DNA of 60,313 nt from a virus. Location of the stretch: positions 1 through 60,313 of IMG/VR virus record IMGVR_UViG_3300028571_001115; one strand, written 5' to 3'. Each line of letters begins with the position of its first letter. The first letter of the stretch is position 1. Positions 16,588 to 24,881 of this stretch are shown in pieces. The notes under the pieces were generated by a model, which saw only the letters and a program-made list of their open reading frames with translations, searched no databases and was not told where the DNA came from. The position numbers were made by a program, and so were the translations under genes.

Positions 16588-16925
16588 CAGGCTCTCCCAA
16601 GGGTTTTGGTGTCTTCTAGCGCTACGTCATCGAATGCGATGGCGAGCATGTTCATGGCGTCGTCGAGCGGGACGCGCGTCTCACACTCCCCACACAGACA
16701 CTCGCCGTGGAACGGCACGAGGAACCGCGTCGCGGCCCGCGCCGTTATGACCGCACCGACGTACATCATGCCGTCAGGCGACATTTTCTCCTGGCCCATC
16801 ATCACCCGTTCGAACTGCGCCGCCAGATCCCGCGCTTTCGTCGTCTCCTCGCGGGCCAGTTCCAGGCAGCGGGCCTCCATCGCCGCCCGGGCCATGGCTT
16901 TGGCGATCCCCTTGGTGATCTGCAT
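16587..16925 (-). CDS. Hypothetical protein with CxCxxC motif
   Basis: A 112-aa protein with an Ala-rich helical first half (KAMARAAMEARCLELAREE) and a possible metal-binding CLCGEC near residue 76. Its stop codon is adjacent to the start of the Acb2-like gene. Family not recognised. Confidence 0.5.
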   Translation of the reverse strand: MQITKGIAKAMARAAMEARCLELAREETTKARDLAAQFERVMMGQEKMSPDGMMYVGAVITARAATRFLVPFHGECLCGECETRVPLDDAMNMLAIAFDDVALEDTKTLGRA

Positions 16926-16960
16926 GTGTCGGCCTCCTGGTGATCAATGACGGAATGCGC

Positions 16961-17500
16961 TTAGCGGGGGCGCGCCCCGAGACGGCCACCCGCCGGTTTG
17001 GTGGGGGCGACCCGGCCTTGCTGGGTGCGGGTTGCGGCTGGGGCGGCGACGGGGGCGCGAAACGAGTTTGCGAGCGTACCGATGAACTGCTGTAGGCTCT
17101 GCAGGGTCGGCACGTCGCCCTTGCCCTCAGCATCCCGGATCGCGTTGGTGATCATGGTCTGCAGGTTCCAGCAGGCGCGGAACGGTGCCGCCTGCGAACT
17201 GGCGTCGAACACAAAGCACAGCCTGCCGTCGATCGCGGCGATGTCGCCATAGCCGTTGCCGACGTAGTCCATAACGGCCTGTTTGACCTGCTCGGCCCCG
17301 TAGGCGTTCATCTCGGCACTGACCTGCTCGCGCACGCTCTCCAGCGCTCGCTGGATCAGCTCATCAAGCGTTGCGGAGTTGTCGCCATTGTCGGCCCATG
17401 ACTGGGTGGCGTCGTGGGCGCGGTACTCGTCCTCGCCCAAAACAAAGTCAGGCCGCTGCCCGGCGTAATACTGGATCGCTTGTGATACGGGTGCTCGCAT
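16961..17500 (-). CDS. Hypothetical protein
   Basis: A 179-aa protein. The ATG at 17500 has a GAGGGA ribosome-binding site and is preferred over a TTG seven codons upstream. The centre is helical (ATLDELIQRALESVREQVS) and the end is a basic, Pro/Ala-rich tail that may bind nucleic acid. Function unknown. Confidence 0.5.
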   Translation of the reverse strand: MRAPVSQAIQYYAGQRPDFVLGEDEYRAHDATQSWADNGDNSATLDELIQRALESVREQVSAEMNAYGAEQVKQAVMDYVGNGYGDIAAIDGRLCFVFDASSQAAPFRACWNLQTMITNAIRDAEGKGDVPTLQSLQQFIGTLANSFRAPVAAPAATRTQQGRVAPTKPAGGRLGARPR

Positions 17501-17529
17501 TGTTCCCTCTGAGTTGATCAATTGCGGCG

Positions 17530-17570
17530 ACCGTGAGGTTATTCGCTCAAAACGTCAACTCTTGGCTGAC
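17530..17570 (-). promoter_or_regulatory. Operator with TTGACG promoter-like element
   Basis: GTCAACTCTTGGCTGAC (17554-17570). On the minus strand it reads into TTGACG-N7-CGAATAACC, a variant of the CGAATACC element, about 30 nt before the start of 16961-17500. It overlaps the stop of the upstream gene. Confidence 0.45.
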
Positions 17571-17878
17571 TTTGGTCGTGGAAAACGCACCCTCAGTTGT
17601 TTCTGCCGCATGTAGACTTGATCAATTTGCGCCCGCAACAGCTTGATGATGGGGCCGGTCCCACCGAGCGATACCATGGCTGCCGCACAGGCAAGGCGAG
17701 CGGCCAGCTTAGCCTCGGCGATGGCCTTGGCCTCGGTCGGGTGGACACGGCCAGATCTGATGAGGGCGTCACAGACGTCCTCCAGCTCGTACAGCAGCGA
17801 GTTGACGACCGTCGTTGGCGTCACCACGCGCAGGAGAGAGCGTAGCCTGTCTACCTGGGGCTGTGTTTTATTCGTCAT
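17555..17878 (-). CDS. Hypothetical helical protein
   Basis: A 107-aa, all-helical-looking protein (VVNSLLYELEDVCDAL; EAKAIAEAKLAARLACAAAM) with a basic C-terminus. Its ATG overlaps the last codons of the membrane micro-gene. Family not recognised. Confidence 0.5.
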   Translation of the reverse strand: MTNKTQPQVDRLRSLLRVVTPTTVVNSLLYELEDVCDALIRSGRVHPTEAKAIAEAKLAARLACAAAMVSLGGTGPIIKLLRAQIDQVYMRQKQLRVRFPRPKSAKS

Positions 17879-17972
17879 CTGGTGCCCTCGCGAGGCCTTG
17901 CGCCAGAAGCCAGAGGAGGGTGTGGGCGGCTGGCGCGCCTACACCGATGAGGATAAGGAGGCCTGTGATCAT
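17868..17972 (-). CDS. 34-aa membrane micro-protein
   Basis: The ATG overlaps the preceding stop (ATGA) and the 3' end overlaps the next gene's ATG. It has a single membrane-type helix (MITGLLILIGVG, then LLWLLAQGL) and an acidic end. Its tight insertion between two genes supports expression. It could be a holin-like or regulatory membrane peptide, but no family is recognised. Confidence 0.45.
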   Translation of the reverse strand: MITGLLILIGVGAPAAHTLLWLLAQGLARAPDDE

Positions 17973-18283
17973 CTGGCGTACGCGCCCCCGTAAGCCGTGA
18001 TCCCCTTGCCGATGGAGTAGTTCGTGTCGGCGATGTTGCCGCGCACGCCCTTGGCTGGCGTCGTCCAGCCGGACGCCTTCAGAATGTTGCCGGTCGACAA
18101 CTCGATGAAGCAGAACACCGAACGATGGTGCTCGCCCTCGCTTTCGACGACTCGCAGGTACTTCTTGCCGCCCTTGTCGAAGGACAGGTTGAGCGTTTTG
18201 CTGCGGTGCTGGTGAACGTGGGTCTGAACGGCCTCAAGCCATGCGTTGAGCAGGGTTTGGGCGATGGTGCAATCTACTGTCAT
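17969..18283 (-). CDS. Conserved small phage protein
   Basis: A 104-aa protein. Patterns such as KYLRVVESEG, VFCFIELSTGNILKA, KGVRGNIAD and the ending TAYGGAYAR recur in small proteins of many unrelated phages that I recall only as hypothetical. It has its own promoter with two operators (18309-18356) and an AAGGGG ribosome-binding site. It is the first gene of the accessory transcript that includes the Acb2-like gene. Confidence 0.6.
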   Translation of the reverse strand: MTVDCTIAQTLLNAWLEAVQTHVHQHRSKTLNLSFDKGGKKYLRVVESEGEHHRSVFCFIELSTGNILKASGWTTPAKGVRGNIADTNYSIGKGITAYGGAYAR

Positions 18284-18308
18284 GATCTTTTCCCCTTGAT
18301 CTTATGTG

Positions 18309-18356
18309 ATGTCAGCTCATAGCTGACTATCTGACGTGTGTCAACCATTAGTTGAC
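18309..18356 (-). promoter_or_regulatory. Strong promoter overlapped by two operators
   Basis: Minus strand: TTGACA (18339-18344), 17 nt, TATGAG (18316-18321), with transcription expected near 18309. A perfect operator GTCAACCATTAGTTGAC (18340-18356) covers the -35, and GTCAGCTCATAGCTGAC (18311-18327) covers the -10. This is the clearest operator/promoter arrangement in the window. Confidence 0.8.
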
Positions 18357-18388
18357 TAATTCAGATCGCTTTATTCCTGACGGTCACT

Positions 18389-18586
18389 TCAGCGTTGTAA
18401 AACGCTGTCTGGAGGGGTCGCCCTGAAGTCACCGGACTCTTCGTCGCCAGCCATGACGACAAGCACCGCCAAGTCCCGTCCCGTGTGTGCGCATTTCGTC
18501 TGCACAAGGCCAAGGGTGCCATCGATCGCGGCGAGGATCAGCTGCGCAAACATCCGCTTGCTTAGTTCGCTGGGTTGCTTGCTCAT
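18389..18586 (-). CDS. Hypothetical small protein
   Basis: A 65-aa protein starting at the ATG that overlaps the upstream stop (ATGA). Helical with a hydrophobic core (KRMFAQLILAAIDGTLGL; DLAVLVVM). No family recognised. Confidence 0.5.
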   Translation of the reverse strand: MSKQPSELSKRMFAQLILAAIDGTLGLVQTKCAHTGRDLAVLVVMAGDEESGDFRATPPDSVLQR

Positions 18587-18783
18587 AGTGCCCCCACAGT
18601 CAGGCCGTCGCCTTCGATGCCGTCGATGATGTTGCCGATGTAGCGAGGCTCGACGACGATGCCGTTTCGGCCCCACGTCTGCGCGTCACTGGGGATGTGC
18701 TCGTCGACCCAGTCCTCTGCGGCCTCCGTGAGCGCCTGCAGGATGCGGATCGAGCCATGGTTGGTGACAGTAAAGTCGGCCAT
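18583..18783 (-). CDS. Conserved small phage protein
   Basis: A 66-aa protein: ADFTVTNHGSIRILQALTE, AAEDWVDEHIPSDAQTW and VVEPRYIGNIIDGIEGDG. This pattern is common in small proteins of phages and integrated elements, with no known role. It is coupled by ATGA to the next gene. Confidence 0.55.
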   Translation of the reverse strand: MADFTVTNHGSIRILQALTEAAEDWVDEHIPSDAQTWGRNGIVVEPRYIGNIIDGIEGDGLTVGAL

Positions 18784-18813
18784 TTTGTCGTCTCCCAGTT
18801 TTGATGCTACCGA

Positions 18814-19215
18814 TCAGGCGGCAATCTTCAGCTCGTCGGTGCGATTGACGCCCTTGGTGAGGTCGATCACCTTTTTGGCGATCTGGTCGATCTTTCCGGC
18901 CTCGGCCTTGCCCTTGTCGGTCAGCGCGACGTCCCAGGCGCGATCGTCGGCCTTGCGACGGACGCGCTTGACGATGTCGTACTCAACCAAGCGGCGGATG
19001 ACGTTCGATACCGTCGAGCGGTCGATGCCGGTCGCCTGGATCAGCTGGCGCTGGTTGGGCTTGACGCCTGCCGCCTCATAGTCGGCGATGGCTGCCACCA
19101 CGATCGCCTGTGTGTCGGTCAAAACGCAGCGGTGGGATGCCGCCACAAGCTTCCAGGCGAGCGTCGTGACCTGGGCGCGGTTGTGGCGAGCTTGGATTTC
19201 CTTGAATGCAGTCAT
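18814..19215 (-). CDS. MarR-like winged-helix regulator
   Basis: A 133-aa protein with a MarR-type winged helix at about residues 32-105. The recognition-helix region is NQRQLIQATGIDRSTVSNVIRRLVEYDIVKR and the wing is RKADDRAWDVALTDKGKAE. It follows a strong operator-controlled promoter. It could be a second phage transcription regulator, for example of the small genes downstream. The target is unknown. Confidence 0.7.
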   Translation of the reverse strand: MTAFKEIQARHNRAQVTTLAWKLVAASHRCVLTDTQAIVVAAIADYEAAGVKPNQRQLIQATGIDRSTVSNVIRRLVEYDIVKRVRRKADDRAWDVALTDKGKAEAGKIDQIAKKVIDLTKGVNRTDELKIAA

Positions 19216-19250
19216 ATTCGTCTCCTGTGAGTTGATCTAATGCATGATCA

Positions 19251-19291
19251 TCCATACAGGACCAACTCCGGTCTGTCAACCGTCAGTGGAC
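19251..19291 (-). promoter_or_regulatory. Promoter with operator for the MarR-like gene
   Basis: TTGACA (19274-19279), 17 nt, TATGGA (19251-19256) on the minus strand. Operator GTCAACCGTCAGTGGAC (19275-19291) overlaps the -35. Start codon is about 30 nt past the predicted transcription start. Confidence 0.75.
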
Positions 19292-19299
19292 AAAAAAGA

Positions 19300-21291
19300 T
19301 CAGAAGTCGTCGCCGTCGTCGTCATCGACGTCCGAGGCATTGGTGACCGAGCGCCCATAAAGCCTGGGCACATGGCGCGTTTTCTTGTTGGTGCTGCGCC
19401 CGTACAAGCCACGGCCCTCGGTGCGGCGGTCAAATTCGCCGCGCTCAAGGTCTTCTTTTTCGTGCTTGTCCAGCTTGTCGCTGGGCCTATCGAGCAGGTT
19501 GACGTTGCGTGACCAGATCAGGGAGCTGGTGACCGTGTCGGTCCAGTCATCGTGCTTGCCGTTCGGGAATGCGGCGCATTCTTTGATCACGCCAGCCGTC
19601 ATTGGGCCGGGCAGGTACCAGACAGAGCCGGAGGCGAGCACCACGGACGCGGCGTGAGCGCGCGGCACCTTGCCGTTGGCCCCAGGCGGGAACGGCGGCA
19701 GCCACTCGACGATGGCCGGGTAGTGGAGACCCTGCTCATCGACGTACCGCGACCGCTCGCGCCGCAGCTCCTGCAGCAGCTGGATGCCGGACGCTTTCTT
19801 CTCGACGATGACCCATTCAGGTCGAAAGAACTTGACGTGTTGCTTGACGATGTCGAACAGGTCGACCGCCTTCACCTTGCCACGCCACGCCCCAAGCATG
19901 ATCACCTGCTGCTGAATCGGGTCGGTCTTATCGTCGCTGTCCTTGAGGCGGATCTGGCGCTTGCCCGGTTTCTCCTTGGTGAAGCTGACCCAGGCCGTCA
20001 TAGCTGAATAGTCGTTGTCTTGACCATCCTCAAACGCCGTATCGTAGACCAGCCAGCACTGCGCCCAATGCTCTGGGGGCTCGACGTCGCCGGGTCGGTC
20101 CTTCTGCTGTTGCGTTGGATCCGGCTTGCCGTGCGGCCAGCACTTCCAATATTTGCGCAGGAGGATGATACCCTCGCTGGCCGCTGGCTTCTGCTGGTAC
20201 AAGCTGTTCCAGGCACGCTCGCCCATGGCGCGGGCCAGCTCGACATAGCGGTCAGTGAACCACTGCGGCCACATCCGCTCGCCCAGGCGGCGATTGAGCG
20301 GGTCGTCGAGTGCGTCGCAGATCAGCGGGCAGCAGAACACCAACCACCAGCGACCGTCAGTGCCCCTCCAGAGCCCGCTCTGACCCTCCCACTTTTCGCC
20401 AAGTAGGTGACCGGCGGGATCGTCTTCGTGCCACCGCGTCTGGATCAGCAGCACCTTGCCGCCCGGCTTGAGACGGGTGAACAGGTCGTCCTTCATCGCC
20501 GCGTTGGTCTTCTCGCGGATGATCTCGCTCTCGGCCTCCTCACGGCCCGCGATCGGATCGTCGATGATCAGCAGGTCAGCACGGTTACCGGTGACGCCGC
20601 CCAGGATACCGACGGCGCGGTAGGTCGAGCCGTTCATCAGCGACCATGCGTCGACCGCTTGGTTATCGCCCGTCAACTGAGTATCCCATTGCGCGGCATA
20701 CTTGTCTGACCGGCAGATCGAACGCACCCGGCGACCGAACCGCTTGGCCAGCTCGGACCCATAGCTGGTGCCAATCACGTCGGTGCCAGGGAAGCGCCCC
20801 ATGACGTAGGTCGGCGCGATCACGCTGGCGTAAGTCGACTTGGCTGAGCCCGGGCTGAAGAAGAACATGATGCCGTCGGGGACGATGCCCTGGTGGCCAT
20901 TGGTGAGCGGCCCCTCGACCGGCATCTCCTCCATCATCCCCTGGACGGCAGACAGGATCATTGCGCCGTGCTCGGGGATGTCGAGTTGTTTGGGATAGAA
21001 CTCCCCCTCGTCGACCTCGTCCTTCTCAAAGTCGTATTCGGGGATCTCGACCTTGACCCCGCTGTTGATCTTCAGCATGTCGATCTGGGCCTTGCGGGCC
21101 AGCATCTTCTGCCGGTCATTCAAGTTCATCTTGCTGGGCGCGCCGGGCACCTCGATGTGCGCCGCGTACTCGACGATGTCGCCCTTGCGCTTGTCCTTGT
21201 GCATCACCTCCAGCGCCTGGATCAGGTCGCGACGCTCCATAGGCGTTAGCTGGCTCAGATCGGCGTTTTCGATGTCGTCGAGGTCCAGCAT
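19300..21291 (-). CDS. terL: Terminase large subunit
   Basis: A 663-aa protein. The N-terminal ATPase has a Walker A-like SPGSAKST near residue 147, Walker B LLIIDDPI near 240, and LLIQTRWHEDD as the coupling motif. The C-terminal nuclease starts with VYDTAFEDGQDNDYSAM, the first catalytic Asp region. It packages DNA into the head through the portal. The ATG at 21291 directly follows the upstream stop; a GTG seven codons earlier is possible. The terminase small-subunit candidate lies 9 kb away. Confidence 0.9.
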   Translation of the reverse strand: MLDLDDIENADLSQLTPMERRDLIQALEVMHKDKRKGDIVEYAAHIEVPGAPSKMNLNDRQKMLARKAQIDMLKINSGVKVEIPEYDFEKDEVDEGEFYPKQLDIPEHGAMILSAVQGMMEEMPVEGPLTNGHQGIVPDGIMFFFSPGSAKSTYASVIAPTYVMGRFPGTDVIGTSYGSELAKRFGRRVRSICRSDKYAAQWDTQLTGDNQAVDAWSLMNGSTYRAVGILGGVTGNRADLLIIDDPIAGREEAESEIIREKTNAAMKDDLFTRLKPGGKVLLIQTRWHEDDPAGHLLGEKWEGQSGLWRGTDGRWWLVFCCPLICDALDDPLNRRLGERMWPQWFTDRYVELARAMGERAWNSLYQQKPAASEGIILLRKYWKCWPHGKPDPTQQQKDRPGDVEPPEHWAQCWLVYDTAFEDGQDNDYSAMTAWVSFTKEKPGKRQIRLKDSDDKTDPIQQQVIMLGAWRGKVKAVDLFDIVKQHVKFFRPEWVIVEKKASGIQLLQELRRERSRYVDEQGLHYPAIVEWLPPFPPGANGKVPRAHAASVVLASGSVWYLPGPMTAGVIKECAAFPNGKHDDWTDTVTSSLIWSRNVNLLDRPSDKLDKHEKEDLERGEFDRRTEGRGLYGRSTNKKTRHVPRLYGRSVTNASDVDDDDGDDF

Positions 21292-21292
21292 C

Positions 21293-22195
21293 TCAGTCGA
21301 TCTGCTCGTCACGCGTGAATGGAAGCTGTGTCGGCATGGGGACGCCAGACATGTCTAGGTGAGCCCGTCCATTGATGACGTCGTCGAGCAGCTCCTCCGG
21401 CGACTTGTTCATCGCCAGGGCATTCTCGCGTAGGCGCTGCTCAAACAACTCGTTGAACGTGTGTGGGGTCGTCTTGACGCCGGTCTTGTCGGCGTTGCCG
21501 TACCACGCAGCCGCCTGAGCCTGCCCTGGGGCGAGCCCGAACTTGTCTGCTGCCTTGTGATAGGGCTTTGCCGCGAGGCCGTAGGCAGCGTCTGTAGGGG
21601 CCGACATCCACATCGTTGGGCGCGTCAACAGCTCCTTCATCGACGTCTCGCCATTGGCCAGTAGGTCGCGTGGGCTGTAGTTCTCGTACCCACCGTGGTC
21701 GGCTTGGTAGCGGATCGAGTTGGTCAGGTAGCGCGGATCTTTCTGGGCCATAGACAGCGTCCGCATGGCGTGTGCGTCGACGACGGCCTTAGATTGATCG
21801 CCTGCCAACGATCGCCCGAAGTGCTCGGTCTTCTGGCTGTCTTTGACGTTGTAGCCCCCCTCCTGGCCGAACTTCTTGCGGCTCAGGATGGCGCGTGTGT
21901 CGGCAGCAACGCCTGAGAAGCCTGCCTCCTTGCCGGATCGGGGTATCTCCTTGCCCTGAGCTAGCATCTTCATGATCTTGGTGGCCTCAGACACGTTATT
22001 CATGACTGTGTTCTGCGGGCTAGTCGTGCCGACAGCCTGCATGAAGCGAAGGTAGGCGTCGTCCGAGCTGCCTGGGCCTCGATAGAGGTCACCGAACCGC
22101 TCACGGAGTGGTTCGGTGTTGTACCAGTTCATCGAGGCGTTGCGGTTCTCGCCCGACAGCCCACGCTCGACCGCGCGATTGACCTCGTTCTGCAC
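21293..22195 (-). CDS. C-terminal part of a split virion-associated protein
   Basis: A 300-aa frame with well-formed segments such as VVDAHAMRTLSMAQKDPRYL and GLAPGQAQAAAWYGNADKTG. They resemble a domain found in large multidomain phage proteins thought to enter the host with DNA. The likely natural N-terminus is in the overlapping frame 22101-22799: at an A5 run near 22230, one A fewer would join them as SDTEKIGELASSRKV. The final residues, LPFTRDEQID, resemble the Pro-Phe-x-Arg-Asp-Glu start of neighbouring virion-type proteins. Read as an independent gene it would start inside the overlap. Confidence 0.5.
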   Translation of the reverse strand: MQNEVNRAVERGLSGENRNASMNWYNTEPLRERFGDLYRGPGSSDDAYLRFMQAVGTTSPQNTVMNNVSEATKIMKMLAQGKEIPRSGKEAGFSGVAADTRAILSRKKFGQEGGYNVKDSQKTEHFGRSLAGDQSKAVVDAHAMRTLSMAQKDPRYLTNSIRYQADHGGYENYSPRDLLANGETSMKELLTRPTMWMSAPTDAAYGLAAKPYHKAADKFGLAPGQAQAAAWYGNADKTGVKTTPHTFNELFEQRLRENALAMNKSPEELLDDVINGRAHLDMSGVPMPTQLPFTRDEQID

Positions 22196-22799
22196 CTTCC
22201 GGCTCGATGCCAGCTCGCCGATCTTTTTCCGTGTCGCTGTCTGGTTTCACCTTCACGCGCGACTTGAAGTAGTCGACCTCGGGCAGATTAAGCAGGTTGT
22301 CCGGCGCGACGTCTCGGTGGTGCCCGTAGTCGAAGATCTCGCCGTCCGCCCTCTTGATGGCTGGGGCTGCGACCGACTTGGGTGCCGGGATCGGGCTGTG
22401 GTTACCCATCGGCAGGTCCCAGGTGTCCCCCAGGTCGAATGTGGGCATGTCGCGCCGGGCTGCAGACATGGCGACCGAGCCAGCGGGTGCCTTGATGAAC
22501 GGACTGGCCCCACCAACCAGCTGCGAGATCGCCCCGGAAGCCCGCTCACCGTTTTCGCGCGTTGGGTTGGCATAATACTCGTCAGTGAACCGCCCGGGCT
22601 CCGTCAGGATGCCGGGGATTGCGGGCACGAACTCGCTGTTGTCGCCTCTGCCGTCTGGATTCGCGTATCTGCCGATCGGCAGGACATTCAGCGGGAACGG
22701 TGGCGTCTCGTAAATTTTACCCTCACGACCGCGCGCGCTCTTGGTCCTCTGGTTGCCCTCCAGAAGGCGATTGAAGTCGTCGTAATACGGATCGCTCAT
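22101..22799 (-). CDS. N-terminal part of a split virion-associated protein
   Basis: A 232-aa frame. The first ~195 residues are protein-like (SDPYYDDFNRLLEGNQR, then PPFPLNVLPIGRYANP), while the last 35 look like a shadow of the following frame. A 1-base difference at an A5 run near 22230 would fuse it to 21293-22195 as one protein of about 500 aa. An operator-like repeat lies 10 bp upstream of the ATG. Function is unknown, probably virion-associated. Confidence 0.5.
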   Translation of the reverse strand: MSDPYYDDFNRLLEGNQRTKSARGREGKIYETPPFPLNVLPIGRYANPDGRGDNSEFVPAIPGILTEPGRFTDEYYANPTRENGERASGAISQLVGGASPFIKAPAGSVAMSAARRDMPTFDLGDTWDLPMGNHSPIPAPKSVAAPAIKRADGEIFDYGHHRDVAPDNLLNLPEVDYFKSRVKVKPDSDTEKDRRAGIEPEGAERGQSRGRAWAVGREPQRLDELVQHRTTP

Positions 22800-22809
22800 C
22801 GCCGTCTCT

Positions 22810-22826
22810 GTCAGCTATGGGTTGAC
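22810..22826. promoter_or_regulatory. Operator-like inverted repeat
   Basis: GTCAGCTATGGGTTGAC, 10 bp upstream of the minus-strand start at 22799. It belongs to the class that sits at the ribosome-binding site rather than at a -35 box. Confidence 0.6.
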
Positions 22827-22875
22827 AAGCGCACGCAGCTGTGCAAGCTTGACGCTACTGACATTCGTTTGCTAA

Positions 22876-23085
22876 TCAACCCGAGAGATCGATGTGCACC
22901 CTGCTGCGCGCACCATACTGCTTTACACGTTCGTCCCCTATCGCCACACGCTGGAGCTTCTCAGGGTGGACAACGAAGGCAGACAGACGGTCATCAAGAC
23001 CTGGGAAAAGTGCGACATCCGCCCCCTCAACATCATCGAAAACCAGCTGCGCATAAGCGGCATAGTCACTGAGCCAGCTGTGCAT
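22876..23085 (-). CDS. Hypothetical small protein
   Basis: A 69-aa protein (LSDYAAYAQLVFDDVEGADV; RLSAFVVHPEKLQRV) located between two virion-type genes. The ribosome-binding site is weak. Unrecognised family. Confidence 0.45.
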   Translation of the reverse strand: MHSWLSDYAAYAQLVFDDVEGADVALFPGLDDRLSAFVVHPEKLQRVAIGDERVKQYGARSRVHIDLSG

Positions 23086-23100
23086 GTCAGGCAGCCTGTG

Positions 23101-24261
23101 TCAGTCCTCCCTCCACGCAGCGAACGGGTTGACGAAGGCATTCTCAAGAGCCCCAACGTAGGGATCTCCGTGTGGGCGCAGCTTGGGCGCGCCTTCAAAC
23201 TGGGCAGCAGGTGACATCCCGATCATTTTTTGGTCTGCGAAGTGCGTCTCAGCGCCTGAGGCCTTGGCGTTGGCCTCTGCGTGTGGCCCGCTGTTGACCC
23301 AACTGTTCTGTCCGCGCGTCTCGGCTGTCATGGTTGGTCTGGCCTCGGGCGAATACATCGCCGAATGGGCACCCCATGCACGCTCCTCGCCGGGCGCGCG
23401 AAAGAACGCATTGCCATGGCCGAAGTGCCCATAGGCGTCGTGCACGGCGCGGAACAGGTCGTTGTAGGTTGCTGGCTGATCGCCGAATGACCGGCCTGAT
23501 TGCTGCAGCAAGGGGTGATCGGCGAACGCGGCATCGGTGCCATAACCACCCTCGGTCGGGAAGATCTGGAGCCGCTTATTCTCAGCCAGATCCTTGTACC
23601 CCATCGCCGGGTTCTTGGCGTACGGGTCGATAATGCCGCCGTCTGGCCCCTGCTTCATGAAGTCGAACTCATAGCCCCGGCCCTTGAGCGCATCAAACTG
23701 TCCGAGCGTCTCGTCCGCGAGCGCCTTGTAAGACGCTATGGCTGCTGGGTCATACATCGGCGCAACGTCATACTCATTGGCGATCTGCTTGGCGCGGTCG
23801 CGGTCTAGCGGCTCGAACCGCTCCGGCACCATCGCCTTCTGGCCCCGGCTCTTCGCATAGTCGTCCATTGCATCGATAATGCCGGGGATCGGCTTGGCCT
23901 GGATCGTCTCGCCCGACGGCAGCGTGAACTCCTTGGGCATTCCTGGCACTCGCTCGTAGGGTGCGTGTCCAAGGATCGCCCGCTCCTTGGACAAGTGCGA
24001 GAATGGCGCGCCCAGGCCGCCCAGCATGCCCAGGCCGCCCTCGATAGCTGCCGTCTTGAAGTCGCCGCGCTCAGCTGCCCTCTGCCCGCGATTGGCCCCC
24101 ATCGCCGCGCCAACGGGCGGGATCATCTCAGCTAGGTTCCCCAGCTTGCGGCCCCACTCAGCCGTGCTGCGCGTCTCGTCGCCCCCGCCAAGCCCTTTCG
24201 AGATCAGCTCGGCGAACTTCTCACTCCAGCTTGGATCGTAGTTGCGCAGCTCGGCAGCCAT
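23101..24261 (-). CDS. Phage polyvalent-type protein with conserved HDAYGHFGHG domain
   Basis: A 386-aa protein. The ATG at 24261 has an AAAGG ribosome-binding site. The N-terminal third has Gly-rich, possibly membrane-active segments (PPVGAAMGANRGQRAAERGD). The last 200 residues contain a conserved-looking block: LFRAVHDAYGHFGHGNAFF, GEERAWGAHSAMYS, then TAETRGQNSWVNSGPH. I recall this block in large phage proteins injected with DNA, but not its activity. His and Glu clusters suggest an enzyme. It is the first gene of the minus-strand operon from the divergent promoter. Confidence 0.5.
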   Translation of the reverse strand: MAAELRNYDPSWSEKFAELISKGLGGGDETRSTAEWGRKLGNLAEMIPPVGAAMGANRGQRAAERGDFKTAAIEGGLGMLGGLGAPFSHLSKERAILGHAPYERVPGMPKEFTLPSGETIQAKPIPGIIDAMDDYAKSRGQKAMVPERFEPLDRDRAKQIANEYDVAPMYDPAAIASYKALADETLGQFDALKGRGYEFDFMKQGPDGGIIDPYAKNPAMGYKDLAENKRLQIFPTEGGYGTDAAFADHPLLQQSGRSFGDQPATYNDLFRAVHDAYGHFGHGNAFFRAPGEERAWGAHSAMYSPEARPTMTAETRGQNSWVNSGPHAEANAKASGAETHFADQKMIGMSPAAQFEGAPKLRPHGDPYVGALENAFVNPFAAWRED

Positions 24262-24271
24262 CTCAAACCTT

Positions 24272-24343
24272 TTGTCAGATAGCAGTTGACAGCGTAGTGA
24301 ATGTCCACTATGAGTTGACATACACGCTGATCAATCATGCTGA
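24272..24343. promoter_or_regulatory. Divergent promoter pair with two operators
   Basis: Minus: TGGACA (24302-24307), 17 nt, TGCTAT (24279-24284), for 23101-24261. Plus: TTGACA (24315-24320), 17 nt, TGCTGA (24338-24343), for 24362 onward. Operators GTCAGATAGCAGTTGAC (24274-24290) and GTCCACTATGAGTTGAC (24303-24319) cover both -35 boxes and the minus -10, so one repressor could silence both directions. Confidence 0.7.
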
Positions 24344-24361
24344 TATTCGAAGGAGACTGCA

Positions 24362-24571
24362 ATGCCGAAAGCGACCAGGCCTCGCGTTCTCTATCTGGAC
24401 CAATACGGCAACAAGTTTTTCGCCCGCACCGTCAAGGAGCTTCACCAGCAGATCGGCGGCAAGATCTCCAAAATGTATGTCGACAAGACAGACGGCACCA
24501 CCAAGCACGTCGGCTACGTCATCGGCCAACGTTGGTTGACAGCCTACGCCCCAATCGAACGCCCAGCCTAA
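24362..24571 (+). CDS. Conserved small phage protein
   Basis: A 69-aa protein: RVLYLDQYGNKFFARTVKEL, QIGGKISKMYVDKTDG and VGYVIGQRWLTAYAP. I recall this as a frequent hypothetical protein near early or regulatory phage genes. It has a strong GAAGGAG ribosome-binding site and is the first gene of the plus-strand operon. Confidence 0.6.
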   Translation: MPKATRPRVLYLDQYGNKFFARTVKELHQQIGGKISKMYVDKTDGTTKHVGYVIGQRWLTAYAPIERPA

Positions 24572-24581
24572 GGAGCCTGAC

Positions 24582-24881
24582 ATGAGCAACACTAAAACTA
24601 TCGAGATCACCGACTACACCCTAGGCAACCGCTTCCAGACCGCGATCGACGCCCAAGACGCCTGCAACCTGCGTGCCCTGGCCCGCCAATTCGTGTTCGT
24701 CGTCGACGCAGCCATGGAAGAGCTGAGGGACACCAAGGGCACCTGGGATGACCCGGCTGTCGTCCTGTTTGTCAACAAGCTGGAGAGCCTGTGCCGGTCA
24801 GATGACCGCTTCAGCGCCGCGTACAGCGCCTGCATCGAGCGGGCCGAGAAGGTCGCTCAAGACAAATGGGAGGCCGCGTGA
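24582..24881 (+). CDS. Hypothetical protein
   Basis: A 99-aa, mostly helical protein (DAQDACNLRALARQFVFVVD; DRFSAAYSACIERAEKVA). It is preceded by AAGGAG, and its TGA overlaps the next ATG. Function unknown. Confidence 0.55.
   Translation: MSNTKTIEITDYTLGNRFQTAIDAQDACNLRALARQFVFVVDAAMEELRDTKGTWDDPAVVLFVNKLESLCRSDDRFSAAYSACIERAEKVAQDKWEAA

Noticed and set aside
19552-20709. Plus-strand frames of 100-150 codons opposite terL
   Set aside because: Shadow frames of the terminase; no ribosome-binding site, and Asp/Arg/Leu-biased composition.
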